Assembly: GCA_027923505.1 (NCBI GenBank)
Contig: BROI01000001.1
Location: forward strand, 1,458,501-1,522,500
Direction: 5' to 3'
Source: Mayamaea pseudoterrestris
Lineage: Eukaryota > Bacillariophyta > Bacillariophyceae > Sellaphorales > Sellaphoraceae
Length of the DNA: 64,000 nt
Shown: positions 1 through 11,120 of the stretch, piece by piece
Layout: every line of letters starts with the position of its first letter
How positions within the stretch are numbered: the first letter of the stretch is position 1
The notes under the pieces: generated by a model
Told to the model about the DNA's origin: nothing
The model's input: the letters and a program-made list of their open reading frames with translations, nothing else
Database searches by the model: none
Position numbers and translations under genes: made by a program

Positions 1-286
1 GCTTTACCAATCACTCGTACAAGGACAACTTTATTCCAGTGCAAGTGTCAGTTCCATTGCTGGATTAATAGGATCCAATCCGTTTCTGAATGGTTGTCGT
101 TTTTGGATGTAGGCCTGTGGGGAGATAAATAATAAACAACCCTTACCGCAATCAATGACCAGTTAACAGTAGAAAGGTACATGGTTTCTTTCATTTACAT
201 GTACGCATAGTGTAATAAAGGTAAATAACTAATGAAATCGTCAAGTAAATGAACGCCTATTAGCGTCGCCGTAAAAGTTGCCAAAG
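1..286. other. 3' flank of the myosin gene, no gene seen
   Basis: AT-rich sequence downstream of the myosin stop codon on the minus strand. I see no convincing open reading frame, tRNA or repeat here. Confidence 0.6.
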
Positions 287-3200
287 CTAATCAGAATCGG
301 AGTCGGAATCGTCGTCGGCATACTGCGCAGCCGTGGATGGTTTGGTAGATGCTGTTGCATCTTGAGACTTTTTGCCTTCGAGAGCAGCGCGCTCGCTCTT
401 GGCTTCAGCCTCGCATTCGAGTGCCATGATGACAACATCCTCGACAAGTTGTGGATCGCGGCACTTGTCCTGGACAGCGCCAACAATCTGGGCCATGGTT
501 TTTTGGTAAGCAAGGCGTGCTTCGGCTTCGGCAAGATAGTACGCTTGTCGGGTCTTCAAATCGTCCTTGAGTTTCTCCAGCTGCTTCTTGTACGCCTCGA
601 CATTCTTGATCAGTTTGGCGTTTGTGGCGTTCAACTGCTTAGCGTGCTCATTGAGTGCGGCGAACGATTCTCCTGCGGAAGCGTTTGCCTCCATTAAACG
701 TTGATTGTTCTCCTTCAGCGAGCGGAAGTCCTTTCGCATATTCTCATTCTGGTTGCGCAGCTTAGTATTCTCCTTGCGCAAATATTCGATAATTTTGCCA
801 CTCTCGTCGATGAGAGTCTGCTGCTGAGCGGCCTTCTTGGCAGTTTCCTTGTTCGCACCAAGTTCCTTCTTCATCTTCGAGCGATACTCGTCCATCTCCT
901 TTTCGGCTGCCTCTCGAGCCTCTGACACCTCCTTCTGGCGTTGGAGCTCCAAGTCGCGGAGCGCAGACTCCATGTCCTTGATCTTCTGCTTGGTAGCGTC
1001 CTTCTCGCGCTTTTCCTTGACCATCTCCTTAAACTTGGGCCGCCACAAGAAACCTCGAGCATGAGCTTGAATCTTGATAGCAGCCTTGAACTGCTTCTTC
1101 GCAGCCTTCTTCTGTCCTTTCTTGGCCTTTCTAAGCTTCTTGAGTTGCTTTCTGGCCAAGTAGGAGCGCCACCAGCATTGGATGGGGATGACTCGCGGAC
1201 CCTTGGACATCATCTTCAAACCGCTATTCGCCTTGCGAACCAACCAACCACGCGTGGAGCGCTGAATGTCGAACGCCCACTGGTCAAAGCCCTTCATGCG
1301 CTCACCTTCAAGGAACTCGAGCACGCCCATCTTGAAGTAAACGCGAGTTTTACCGACGACAAAGACTGGCTTATCCGACTGCGCTTGTAGCGGTGCCAAG
1401 CACGAGGTAAGCAGCGCTTCCACCTCATCCTTCGGATCCATCTTATCCTTCTTTTTAATTCTGTTAAGAACCTTAAATCGGCCGAGACAAGCACGGTGAT
1501 CAAGACGATTTGGAAAGGCGGAACGGGAAATGGTAACCGCAGCGACCACACCGGCACATCGAAGCTGCTCAATTGTGGTCATGTGCTGCATGACACACGG
1601 CTGCTTCAACGTGTTGGGCTTGACACAACGAATGTAGCGCGACTGCGTCTCGTTTAAACTCTTCATCAAAGCAGTAAGTTGGTTCTTGAACTTGGTCCAA
1701 AGCGTATCAGACGCAATGTTACTCTTGCCACGCTTGGGAGCTTGGTGGGGCGCATCAGATGCTCCAACGTCACCGTTCATCATCTTTTCGTTCTGCAAGT
1801 GGTTGGCAATAATGTCGTTGGTCGACTTCTTGGCAATTTGAATCAAGTCAGCAGAGATGGTGTCCAAATTGCGAGCAATGAAACCTTCCGCGTAGTATAC
1901 AACCTTTCCCGCGTAGTGATGGATGCCAAAGTCCATAGGCCCCAATAGGCGATCGGCAATTAAGCATGGCGATTGTTTGTTACCTTGAATGGCTTTGTAG
2001 ACAAATTCCTTGTCGCTTCCCTTGGGACGGACGCATTCTTCGTTCAGCATGGCGAGGAGACCGGTTCGTCCTTCGATCAGAGCCAAAACATCCGAGTTGT
2101 CGTCGTAGCGAATATCGTTCAGAGCAATTCCTTCAAACTTATACTCCTCCTGTACCGTCTGAAAGATGTCTATTACAAAAGAGCGAGTGAAGGTAGAATT
2201 GTGAGTGTTTATGAGTTCACAAGTGTGGCTGCTGACACTGGCCGAAGAAATTCCAGTTTCACGTTTCCTTCTCTCACACACAAGTCTCATTCTCTCACGT
2301 ATTACTTACCGTGCGTAAATTTCTTTTGCAATTTCTCGTTAGCATAGTTAATAGCAAGCTGCTCAAAGCCATTGACAGGAAAAGACTCAAAGCCGAAGAT
2401 ATCCAGAAGCCCAATGACCCCAAAATCGCTCTTTCGGGCGCCGTCATAATTTTTCTCGGCCACGGTCGAGTCGTTAATCTCACGAACAAGCCATAAAAAG
2501 ACTTTAGAGTATATTTCTTTGGCAAAAGCATCACAAGAGTCTTTGGCGGCGTCATACTTCAAAGGCACCTTGAAGGTTTCGCCGCGGGTCACCATGGTAC
2601 GCTCGACAAAGGCCAGCTCCAAATCAGCCGCAGGAATGCCAATAATATCAGACGCAGCCGCCAAATCATTCTTGGAGGTCACTTCAGAGGCTTCAGAGTC
2701 GCCGGATCGTGGACCAAAGGCAATGTTTCCGAGCGCCAAGGTGGTGGTGATGGCGCGCATCAAAATCATGAGCTTTTCGCCAGTGACGCCAATGCCCGCC
2801 AACGACTTGACCGTTTCGTAGTAGTGCTGGTCATCCGTCATGCCATCAATCTTGAGTTCAAACTCCTTGCCAACGTACTTGAAAGACGCGCACTTTGTTC
2901 CCTTTAGGCCACTCCAAATTTCCGTCTTGTCATTGTCCTTGGCGGCAATGATTTGGTAGAAAATGTGATAGGTACGCTCGGTATCGTCGTGCGAAGTAAT
3001 GCGCGACTTTTCTAGCAAATAAACATCGCACTTGCTTCCAGCAAGCTTGGTGGGTGGAATGCCTCCGATGCTTGTTGGCTCGAGACGGTCAAACTGGAGC
3101 TGAATGTACTTTCCGAACCGACTGGAGTTGTCGTTTCGCCTCGTCTTGGCGTTACCAAAGGCTTCCAACAAGGGGTTCGATTCCACGACGCGCTGAACGA

Positions 3201-4102
3201 CAACGTTTTGCTCTTGCTTTGATCCAGGCGCGACGGGGCCGCGCTGAAGACTGGCCATGTGGTTCATACAAATCTTGACAGTCTCCGTCTTTCCAGCTCC
3301 AGACTCTCCACTGACCAAGACGGACTGATCGACGCCATCGACTGCCAATCCCTTGTAGCAAAGAGCCGACGTTTCGTAAACATGTGGCTTGATGCTTTTG
3401 CGTGGATCAACGTCACCGGGCGACGTGTCCCACACAAGCTTCTTGGCGTACAAAATCTGCTGCTCCTCCGTGTAGATTTCGGCAATCCACTGGTACGGGT
3501 TGCAGGCAATGACAATGTCTCCAGTACGCGTGTAGGGCAAGTTTTTAACGTGGCGGGCCTTCAAGTTGTAGAGAATGGCAGCCTATAGTATGTTGAATGA
3601 TTAAATGAGATGAAGGAGTAGGGTTAGAAGTGTAGACGGTGAGAGCAAAGACGGCATTTTATGTAATCACTCTGCACCTTGAAAGCTCTTTCAATCTCTC
3701 ATACACTCTCTCTCATTACATATCATGTACATACCTCATGCAAGTACGGAAGATCCACCATGTCCTCCTTTTCGATGAGCATGCCACCCTTGTCAACGTT
3801 GGCCAGCGGAATGACCTTGCCTGGATAGTGCTTGAGCTTGATCACTTCCTCCTTGTAGGAAGTCGCTCCCTTGCCACCGTCGTTCAAAATCTTGGCCTCC
3901 TCGGCATACTGCGGAATGCTCACCTTGGCATCGTCCTTGCCTTGCTCGAGCAACAAGGCTGGAATCCAGGCATATTCCTGTAGAAAGTCAGCGGCAAATA
4001 ATGTTAGATCTGATCGTTAGCAACGCAGCCAAACACTCAAAGATGACGCACTTTATGCATAATGTAGACATGATTGCCCGTTGTTCCACTGTCCTTGCCC
4101 AT
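287..4102 (-). CDS. Myosin heavy chain (motor, three IQ motifs, coiled-coil tail)
   Basis: Actin-based motor. Four exons read on the minus strand: 4102-4052, 3977-3735, 3582-2310, 2169-287. All introns are GT-AG (74, 152 and 140 bp) and the spliced length is 1149 codons plus stop. The N terminus is a short SH3-like segment (YAWIPALLLEQ). The motor has the P-loop GESGAGKT near residue 190, switch I NDNSSRFGKYIQ, switch II LLDIFGFES and the converter GKTRVYFKMGVLEFLE. Three IQ motifs follow (about 815-900), the last reading IQAHARGFLWRPKF. The tail is a charged coiled coil ending in a DSDSDSD acidic tip. No FYVE, MyTH4 or other tail domain is visible. The start ATG at 4102 gives MGKDSGTTGNHVYIMHK, which joins in frame to the next exon. 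The class is uncertain; stramenopile-specific myosin classes are the natural comparison. It is divergently arranged with FKGP. Confidence 0.95.
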
Positions 4103-4569
4103 GTTGGATGATTTCTAAAGGCTTGGTTAACGTGAAAGGTGATTTTGTGACGAAGGAGGTGCTCAAAGTCGCTCCGAAAACAATGGAAACACGATAAAAC
4201 TGTTTGCTATTCTCGACAAAATTGTTTTCGAGCAGACGATGAAGAAACTGCTCAATAACAAAAGGCTTGCAAGTGTTTTGCCAATGGACCACGATCAAGA
4301 GAATAATGACGGATCGGTCATGATGATGTTGTTGTCGACGGATCCAGGATGCTTGAAAATGACCGCCTGCGACTCCGAACAATGACCGAAAAGGGGCTAT
4401 AGTGTCAACTAGTAACGAGACATTGCTAGCATATCGCTCCGGTACTTCTGACGCATCGGTACTCATCGCCGATCGGCAACAAGCACCATGGCGAGCACAA
4501 AACTAAACCGCTTCATCCAACACTTGTACGCTCTAACTTTGATAATTATCTCTGCTCGCTTCATGCAGC
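4103..4569. promoter_or_regulatory. Divergent intergenic region, myosin (-) / FKGP (+)
   Basis: A 467 bp region between two oppositely transcribed genes, so it should hold both promoters and 5' UTRs. A 137-codon minus-strand open frame crosses it but has no recognisable features. I see no clear TATA box or repeated element. Confidence 0.5.
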
Positions 4570-7500
4570 ATGTCATTAAATGCAGCTTCATTTCCATTCA
4601 GTCACGTGTTGATCAGTTTTCCCGACGAGCAGTCCGCCCAAGCCGCCCGCCATGGGCCGCTGCTGGAGCTGCAGCAACGTTATCAAACTACGACTCTATT
4701 GGCCACGTGCGATCCCTGCAACGTTCGCATTGGGAGCGGCGGCGGAAGCTTGGCGTGTCTGTCGAATGTATATGCGACGACAAGTAATCATGGGGAAGTT
4801 GACAGCATTTTGATACTGCACGCGGGCGGCGAATCGAGTCGATCGCCGACGCAAATGGTGCTTGGCAAGGCGTGGACCAGCTTTTGCACGAAGAGCGAAT
4901 CGACGTTGACACCCATTCACGTTTGGCTGAATATTTGTCAAGAACTGTTTCAAGATGGCTTGCCTCGCGGCAGCGTTGTCATTTTGGCAGCCGATACGTT
5001 GCTAACGTTGCCTCCTCGCATTAGTGCATTGGAATGGAGCTTGATGGAAGAGAAGGCCAATGCGCCCGTCGTAATTGGCTTGGCCGTACCGGCTCCTCTC
5101 GCGACGGCTGTCAACCATGGAGTCTATGTGGTCGACGAGAATGGCATGGATGCAGCAGCAGGAGCGGTTACAGTCCTTCCATGTCAACAAGTTTTGCAAA
5201 AGCCCAGTTTGGAAACGCTGCAGCAACTGTCGTCTCGAACGAACGATGCGCATGCCAATAGCAACAAAGACTCTCCAAGTGCATGGATTGATACTGGAGT
5301 CTGCATCTTTTTGCCGCAAGCGGCGGAGCGTCTGAAAGACTTGGCCATGGAGTTAGAATACTCTGAGAGCGAATGGACGAGGCGGCGAGACGAGCTGCTG
5401 CTGGAAGCAATGACTGACGCTGAACAAAACATAAACGACCATCTCACAATACAAGACTACGCTCGTCACCATGTCGTATCACTGGACTTGTACACGCACT
5501 TTTTGCATGCCCTCTACGTAGAAAATGGCACCAACACACTGGACGACTACACTCAGCAAATCATCACCGCGATGTACGAAAACAGCAATCTACAATTCAT
5601 GAGGCGCAAAACACTCGCTTCCGTCTATCAAACACTCTCGGCGTGTCATTTACAAGTCGCATGCGTACCATATGGTCAGTTTCTGCACTTGGGAACGACG
5701 CGAGAATTGATGGATATTTACGTGCATGGGAGTGAAGCGAAGGACAGGGAGATTGACAGCAGAAATGGCAATGATCACGCAACGCACTTGCTCCATGACT
5801 TTGGTCGCAAGTTGCAGCTTGTCAAGCGTCACCATTGGTTTGCCACGCAGAGTCAAGTGCATGTTTCAGCCGTTGTCTCGAACAGTTTGCTGATAAGTCA
5901 CGACGAAATGTCCAAGGTGGTGGTTGGACCTGGATCAATCGTCGAGTATAGTCACATTGAGAGCGCTGCTGCTGTAGCGACAGAAGCGACTGCTCATGAC
6001 CATCCGGCGAATGCTCGCAACATTTGCATCGGCCGAAACTGCCTCGTCTCGGGGCTGCGAAAGTATGGCAGTGGTGTGGCGCGAAATGGTTTGACGCTAC
6101 CCGACGGCATGATTCTGCAACAGATTGCGCTGGCGGCTACAAACGGAGTGCCTGATGCAGTGGAATCAACAAAGATGGAAGCACAGAGTTACTTTTACAT
6201 GGTACTAGGTGTTAATGACGCTATCAAGCAGCGAAAAACTATTTATGGCCGGTCATTTGATGAGTTTTTGACTTGGTTCAGCTTAACAGCTGATGATTTA
6301 TGGAAGCATACCACGGCCGACTCGCATAGCAGCCAACATCTATGGACAGCGAAGATCCATCCTGTTGTGACGGTTGAATCTTTTGCGGATGCATTTGGCT
6401 GGTTGCCTTGCTTCCTGTCCGGGGAGACTTTGTCGGAGAACGACAAACAATCGCTGCAGCTATGGAAAACGCTGCCCAGGCTATCGTTATCCGAGATTCG
6501 TGACTGTTCTGATGCGTCGGCAGAGTTTTCCTTCCGAAATAACTTGCCAAAGGTGATTTCAATGCAACTGGAGATGCATTTTGCCCGAATTCGTAAAACT
6601 TTTATGACAAGGCTACACACTATGGTGGATTTGCAATTCATTCTGGACTCGTACGCTGCTGATTTAGACACTGATATCATGATACAAACGCTAGAAATGC
6701 TTGACGATATATTTGATGAGGCATTGGGCGAAGGCTCCTTTGATATATGCGGACGGGTCGCCATGGTGACAAGCGCCGTCCAAGCGGCCGCAGCTTCTTT
6801 GGGCCCTGATGATACAGGCATGGTGGACAATCGGCAATCCCTTGTCTTGTCAAGCACAAGTGACGTGCTTTTGATCTCGGCTAGTTTAGAAGAAATGCGT
6901 GCTTCCTATCGCCATTTTACGCGAGCGTGGAACGATTGCTCGAGGATGCAGCCGCAATTAGCACTCAAAGAAGCATCAGCAATCATGGAATTAATTTCCC
7001 ATGCCATGACGCGACGATGCATTGACGGCGGACAGCCTTTGCATGCCATGCGAACTGTTGATCCTGTATATAACAGATGGGTCATGACGACAGCACCAGC
7101 CAGAATTGATCTAGGAGGTGGTTGGACTGACACGCCGCCAATCTGCTACGAATTTGGCAGTGCTGTGACTGGCGTGGCAGTGTTGGTCGACGGCATCAAA
7201 CCGCTCTCGTGTCGATGTCGAATACTGACTGGGGCGTCTAGCATAATGCTGCGAACAGAGCATCGTGATTGCCAAACGGGCGGGCTCCTTTCCCATATCG
7301 ATGTTATTGCATCCAAAATGGACGATTTGAAAAATTTCTCTGTTCCGACGGCTGATTGCGCTTTGCTTAAATGTGCTCTCGTTTGTCTGGGACTGGTATC
7401 AATCGACGCAATCAACGCTGGCGGTGCATCTTTGCAACCATACATCAATGCCTTTTGTCATTCCAGCGAGAACGTTGGTCTGGAGATTGTATCAACATCG

Positions 7501-8337
7501 CTTCTGCCTCACGGATCTGGCATGGGAACAAGTTCAATCCTTGGAGGTTGCGTCTTGGCATGCATAGGACGAGCTGTCGGCATTGATTTGACTGTTGGCG
7601 ACGGCGATGACGATTGCTCTTCTTTGATCAGCTGTGTATTGCAACTAGAGCAATTACTCACGACTGGTGGAGGTTTCCAGGATCAAGTCAATGGCTTGAT
7701 TGGGGGGTGCAAATACGAATCTTGCCCTAAGCTCGAGTTTCCACTAAAAGTCATCGTTGAGCGACTACCAGTGAACGCGGACCTGACAAAAAAGTTAAAC
7801 AACTCTCTTGTTCTCTTGTTTACTGGGAAGACAAGACTAGCAAAGGGTATATTGCAAAACGTATTACGTCGGTGGGCTAGTCGTACTGTCGAGATCACAT
7901 CTGCAGTTGAAGCACTTGTTAATAAGGCTAAAGGAAGTCGAGCAGCATTACTCCAGGCTGATCTCGACGCCCTCGGCATGTGTCTCTCGGAGTACTGGGG
8001 CCTGAAAAAGGTCATGGCAGGGGAGGATGGGCACGCCGAGCCAAAAATTGCTGGTGAGATTATTGATGCTTTGAAACGACGAGGTGCGATACGCGGAGCA
8101 TCCCTGTGCGGGGCCGGGGGAGGAGGATTCATGGTTATACTCAAGCATGATCACTTCTCGGTTGACGAGCTCAAATCCATTCTTGCTGTGGAGTTAGCCG
8201 ACACACCAGACAAGCACAGTTTAACCTGGCATACATGTCAAGTTTGCGAAGAGGGATTGGCGACAAAGATCACAGACGAGGAAGTCAGCAGCAGTATGGA
8301 TACGTTCGATATGACGTGGCTTCAATGCGATTACTAG
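4570..8337 (+). CDS. FKGP: Bifunctional L-fucokinase / GDP-L-fucose pyrophosphorylase
   Basis: Salvage of free L-fucose to GDP-fucose in the cytosol: a GHMP kinase makes fucose-1-phosphate and a pyrophosphorylase transfers it to GTP. It is a single 1255-residue exon. The N-terminal half is the fucose pyrophosphorylase domain, with the nucleotide-binding segment GSGGGSLACL near residue 56, VVILAADTLL, and the FLHLGTTRELMD segment near 375. The C-terminal kinase starts around residue 838 with APARIDLGGGWTDTPP. The ATP-binding GHMP motif LLPHGSGMGTSS lies near 980, GGGFQDQVNGLIGG near 1035, and the glycine-rich GAGGGGFMVIL near 1180. The domain order and length fit plant FKGP. The product feeds fucosyltransferases for N-glycans and fucosylated polysaccharides. 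The ATG at 4570 gives a natural N terminus. I see no signal peptide, consistent with a cytosolic enzyme. Confidence 0.95.
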   Translation: MSLNAASFPFSHVLISFPDEQSAQAARHGPLLELQQRYQTTTLLATCDPCNVRIGSGGGSLACLSNVYATTSNHGEVDSILILHAGGESSRSPTQMVLGKAWTSFCTKSESTLTPIHVWLNICQELFQDGLPRGSVVILAADTLLTLPPRISALEWSLMEEKANAPVVIGLAVPAPLATAVNHGVYVVDENGMDAAAGAVTVLPCQQVLQKPSLETLQQLSSRTNDAHANSNKDSPSAWIDTGVCIFLPQAAERLKDLAMELEYSESEWTRRRDELLLEAMTDAEQNINDHLTIQDYARHHVVSLDLYTHFLHALYVENGTNTLDDYTQQIITAMYENSNLQFMRRKTLASVYQTLSACHLQVACVPYGQFLHLGTTRELMDIYVHGSEAKDREIDSRNGNDHATHLLHDFGRKLQLVKRHHWFATQSQVHVSAVVSNSLLISHDEMSKVVVGPGSIVEYSHIESAAAVATEATAHDHPANARNICIGRNCLVSGLRKYGSGVARNGLTLPDGMILQQIALAATNGVPDAVESTKMEAQSYFYMVLGVNDAIKQRKTIYGRSFDEFLTWFSLTADDLWKHTTADSHSSQHLWTAKIHPVVTVESFADAFGWLPCFLSGETLSENDKQSLQLWKTLPRLSLSEIRDCSDASAEFSFRNNLPKVISMQLEMHFARIRKTFMTRLHTMVDLQFILDSYAADLDTDIMIQTLEMLDDIFDEALGEGSFDICGRVAMVTSAVQAAAASLGPDDTGMVDNRQSLVLSSTSDVLLISASLEEMRASYRHFTRAWNDCSRMQPQLALKEASAIMELISHAMTRRCIDGGQPLHAMRTVDPVYNRWVMTTAPARIDLGGGWTDTPPICYEFGSAVTGVAVLVDGIKPLSCRCRILTGASSIMLRTEHRDCQTGGLLSHIDVIASKMDDLKNFSVPTADCALLKCALVCLGLVSIDAINAGGASLQPYINAFCHSSENVGLEIVSTSLLPHGSGMGTSSILGGCVLACIGRAVGIDLTVGDGDDDCSSLISCVLQLEQLLTTGGGFQDQVNGLIGGCKYESCPKLEFPLKVIVERLPVNADLTKKLNNSLVLLFTGKTRLAKGILQNVLRRWASRTVEITSAVEALVNKAKGSRAALLQADLDALGMCLSEYWGLKKVMAGEDGHAEPKIAGEIIDALKRRGAIRGASLCGAGGGGFMVILKHDHFSVDELKSILAVELADTPDKHSLTWHTCQVCEEGLATKITDEEVSSSMDTFDMTWLQCDY

Positions 8338-8610
8338 ATTGTTTACATTAGCAGGCCATACATATAAAATATTATAAATGCTTATGACAATTTATATCTG
8401 TATGGCAGAACGCCCGACGACGAGTGAACCATTGACGGATGATTTCCATCGACTCGACTGTTCGTCCAGACACACATGTCGTTATCTGATAGCAAAGGTC
8501 GCGATGCAGCTGATGCGCAAATAATAGTCAATTATGCACAGCAGCATTGCAGACGACACCTCGCTACTACTGCAATGTTATAACAAAAGTACAGTATTGA
8601 TGCGCGGCCA

Positions 8611-10626
8611 TTATTTGCCGATGCAAAAGTCGGAAAACAACTTGTCGAGCACATCCTCCACGTCTACAGCACCAGTGATACGTCCCAGTTCACTAGCAGC
8701 GAGACGTAGCTCTTCCGCTGCCATGTCGACGGCATAAGTCCCTTGTCCGCTGAGATCATCAAAACGCTCCAAGGCCGCCACTGCCGCTTGTACATGCTGC
8801 CGATGTCGGGTTCTGGTTATGAGATTTCCACCCTCTACTCCCTCACTTTCATCGGACGGCTCCGATACGCGTGCAACGACCTTGCTAGTCAAGGACTCAA
8901 GAAAGTCATCCACGCCAGCTTGAGTTGCGCAACTGATCTCAAATCGCTGGTCTACTCGAGCCAGAATTGGGTCGGTGATGCCAAGCTTAGCACCGCTTTC
9001 GGCATTTACATCCTGTAAATCAGACTTGTTAATGACAAGCATAACCTGCGGCTCACCGTCACGCAGCCGATCACCCGCATCTGCCTCAATTGCATGATTC
9101 ATGCCAGTAGTGATACCATTGTTATCCTTCGATATGGAAGGCAAAATAGACTGCAGCAACCACTTCATCTCCTCTACTTCGTCCAATGAGTGTGCATTAG
9201 CTTCTGCCGAAGGTCCTGCAGCATCCAATGATGAAAGGCCACTAGTAGCCGACCCATCCACCATGACCAAGACCATGTCAGCTTCCGCTGCCGCCTGCGT
9301 CGCCCGCTCCATTCCCTTGCGCTCTATAACATCATTTGTAAATCGCCTCAACCCAGCCGTATCCTGCACCAAACACTTGACACCGCCCAAGTTTAACGCC
9401 ACTTCCACAACATCGCGCGTCGTTCCCGGCAGTGGCGACACAATGGCCGCTTCGCGCTGGGCCAGCAAGTTTAACAGCGAGCTCTTGCCGGCGTTGGGTG
9501 GACCAAGAATGGCGATGCGAACGCCCGTGCGAACCAACTCGCCGCGACGACCGTCGTGATACAAATGTCGCTCCATGGAGTGACGCAAGTCTTGCATTTG
9601 CGATTGAACATTGCCCCAAATGGTCCATTGTGCCGTTTGCTGTTGCTGTATACTGTTGTCAGCAGGAGTGGGGTCATTGGCATCGTCATCTTCATCGTCA
9701 CCTAGATTCTCATCGTCCCCAAAGTCAATGACAGCTTCCGCATGCGCCAAGCCCGCAATAAGCTTTAAGCGCCAGTCATCCAACACACTCGATGACTGCT
9801 GCTGCAACTGTCCCAGCGCCTGCACCCGCTGCGTCGACGTGTCGGCGGCCAATAAATCGGCCAGCGCCTCCACCTGCAGTAGATTCAACTTGCCGGATTG
9901 CCAAGCGCGTCGCGTAAACTCGCCAGGGTCAGCCAAACGTACAATATTATTGGCACCTTGCGCCTCTTCCACCATATCCATATCAATTGTTTGACTCGTT
10001 TTTTCTTGCAGCGCGTTCCACTCGCTCAAAACTTGCAGCACGCCTTCCACCACGGCCCGACTCCCGTGGCAGTGCAGCTCCAGCACATCCTGTCCCGTGA
10101 ACGATTGCGGTCCCGCAAACCACAACACGAGCGCCTGATCCAACGGCTCGTGTGTCACTGGATGCACTAAATCGCGCACCACGGCGCGTCGGGGCTTCGG
10201 AGTGGGTTTGTTCGTCATGGACTGCAATAGTTGCGCCGCCATTGGTCCGCTGACGCGAACGACGGCCACTGCCGTTGCTTGACCGAGGCTTGATCCGGAG
10301 GATAGTGCGAATATAGTGTCATTGTCAAAGTCGTGGTTGTGTTCTTGATGATTGTCGGAATCAATACAAGTGGATGTTTCTTGCAGCTGCTGTGTCGTTG
10401 TGGAAAGGAAGAGTCTCGACAATACTGATACTGTCGAAGCCTGCAAACATTGTCTATTTAAGCTTCCTGATAGTCTCGGTCGAGTATATATTGGTCTAGA
10501 ACATGAATGTGATCGACGCAAAAGGTGATGGCTCATTCGTTTGACGGAAAATGCACCGACAGATCGACCCTGCAGAAGCGTCAAAAACAGCATCATGACT
10601 GACAACTTTACTGTGTATTGTTTCAT
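8611..10626 (-). CDS. mnmE: tRNA-modification GTPase MnmE/TrmE, plastid-targeted presequence
   Basis: With MnmG it installs the C5 modification of wobble uridine in organellar tRNAs. It is a single exon of 671 residues from the ATG at 10626; an in-frame ATG also lies at 10638. It starts with a hydrophobic signal peptide (LSVMMLFLTLLQGRSVGA) followed directly by Phe and basic residues (FSVKRMSHHLLRR), the ASAF-like bipartite presequence of secondary plastids. The N-terminal formyl-THF-binding domain begins at DTIFALSSGSSLGQATAVAV. The inserted G domain shows GPPNAGKSSLLN, PLPGTTRD, DTAGLRR and NKSD. The C terminus is FCIGK, the canonical MnmE ending with the essential Cys. Asp/Gln-rich insertions interrupt the helical domain. 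The gene is convergent with FKGP (273 bp apart). Plastid location is inferred from the presequence; mitochondrial targeting is the alternative. Confidence 0.93.
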   Translation of the reverse strand: MKQYTVKLSVMMLFLTLLQGRSVGAFSVKRMSHHLLRRSHSCSRPIYTRPRLSGSLNRQCLQASTVSVLSRLFLSTTTQQLQETSTCIDSDNHQEHNHDFDNDTIFALSSGSSLGQATAVAVVRVSGPMAAQLLQSMTNKPTPKPRRAVVRDLVHPVTHEPLDQALVLWFAGPQSFTGQDVLELHCHGSRAVVEGVLQVLSEWNALQEKTSQTIDMDMVEEAQGANNIVRLADPGEFTRRAWQSGKLNLLQVEALADLLAADTSTQRVQALGQLQQQSSSVLDDWRLKLIAGLAHAEAVIDFGDDENLGDDEDDDANDPTPADNSIQQQQTAQWTIWGNVQSQMQDLRHSMERHLYHDGRRGELVRTGVRIAILGPPNAGKSSLLNLLAQREAAIVSPLPGTTRDVVEVALNLGGVKCLVQDTAGLRRFTNDVIERKGMERATQAAAEADMVLVMVDGSATSGLSSLDAAGPSAEANAHSLDEVEEMKWLLQSILPSISKDNNGITTGMNHAIEADAGDRLRDGEPQVMLVINKSDLQDVNAESGAKLGITDPILARVDQRFEISCATQAGVDDFLESLTSKVVARVSEPSDESEGVEGGNLITRTRHRQHVQAAVAALERFDDLSGQGTYAVDMAAEELRLAASELGRITGAVDVEDVLDKLFSDFCIGK

Positions 10627-10638
10627 GAATCCCGGCAC

Positions 10639-11120
10639 TTATTTACTTTTTTATTTCGTGGCAGGCCAAGTGTATTGCCAATATACTGCGGAAATTTGAC
10701 TGTGGCAAACGCTTGTCGCGCCATGGCGAAGATGTTTCTTGGTCGACAAGTGAGTACCGATGAGATACATGTACTGCTACGACATGGGTTGATAGAAATG
10801 ACTCTTAAGGGTGAAAACAAGTCGTCAGAATGACCCTCCCACGATTTGAAACGACTAATGTGACTGCTGCAACAAGACCAAACACTTTTTGATCCTGCAT
10901 TCCTTCGAAAGCCTCTACTGCTTGAGCAATCTACGTAGTAGAATTGTCTCGGAACTCTGTAAAGTAAAACGTCTACCGACTTATTGATTGCATTCAATCT
11001 CGAATCAGTTGAACCGAAACGACTCGCAGCGATTCGACCGATAACCGTCGCCCTCATCATTCTCGCTTCAGCCTTGCCGTCAACAACCAAGCACTGCAAG
11101 GCTCCATATTCATCATTGCC
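10639..11120. promoter_or_regulatory. Divergent intergenic region, MnmE (-) / His-rich gene (+)
   Basis: A 482 bp head-to-head spacer. An open minus-strand frame (10623-11135) spans it and overlaps both neighbours' ends, but it is Ser/Arg/Cys-rich without recognisable domains, so I do not call it a gene. Confidence 0.5.

Noticed and set aside
3165-3190. GGTTCGATTCC string resembling a tRNA T-loop
   Set aside because: It lies inside the myosin motor exon and no acceptor stem or anticodon arm surrounds it.
4053-4466. 137-codon minus-strand frame upstream of myosin
   Set aside because: It crosses the first myosin exon in another frame and the divergent promoter. No features support coding.
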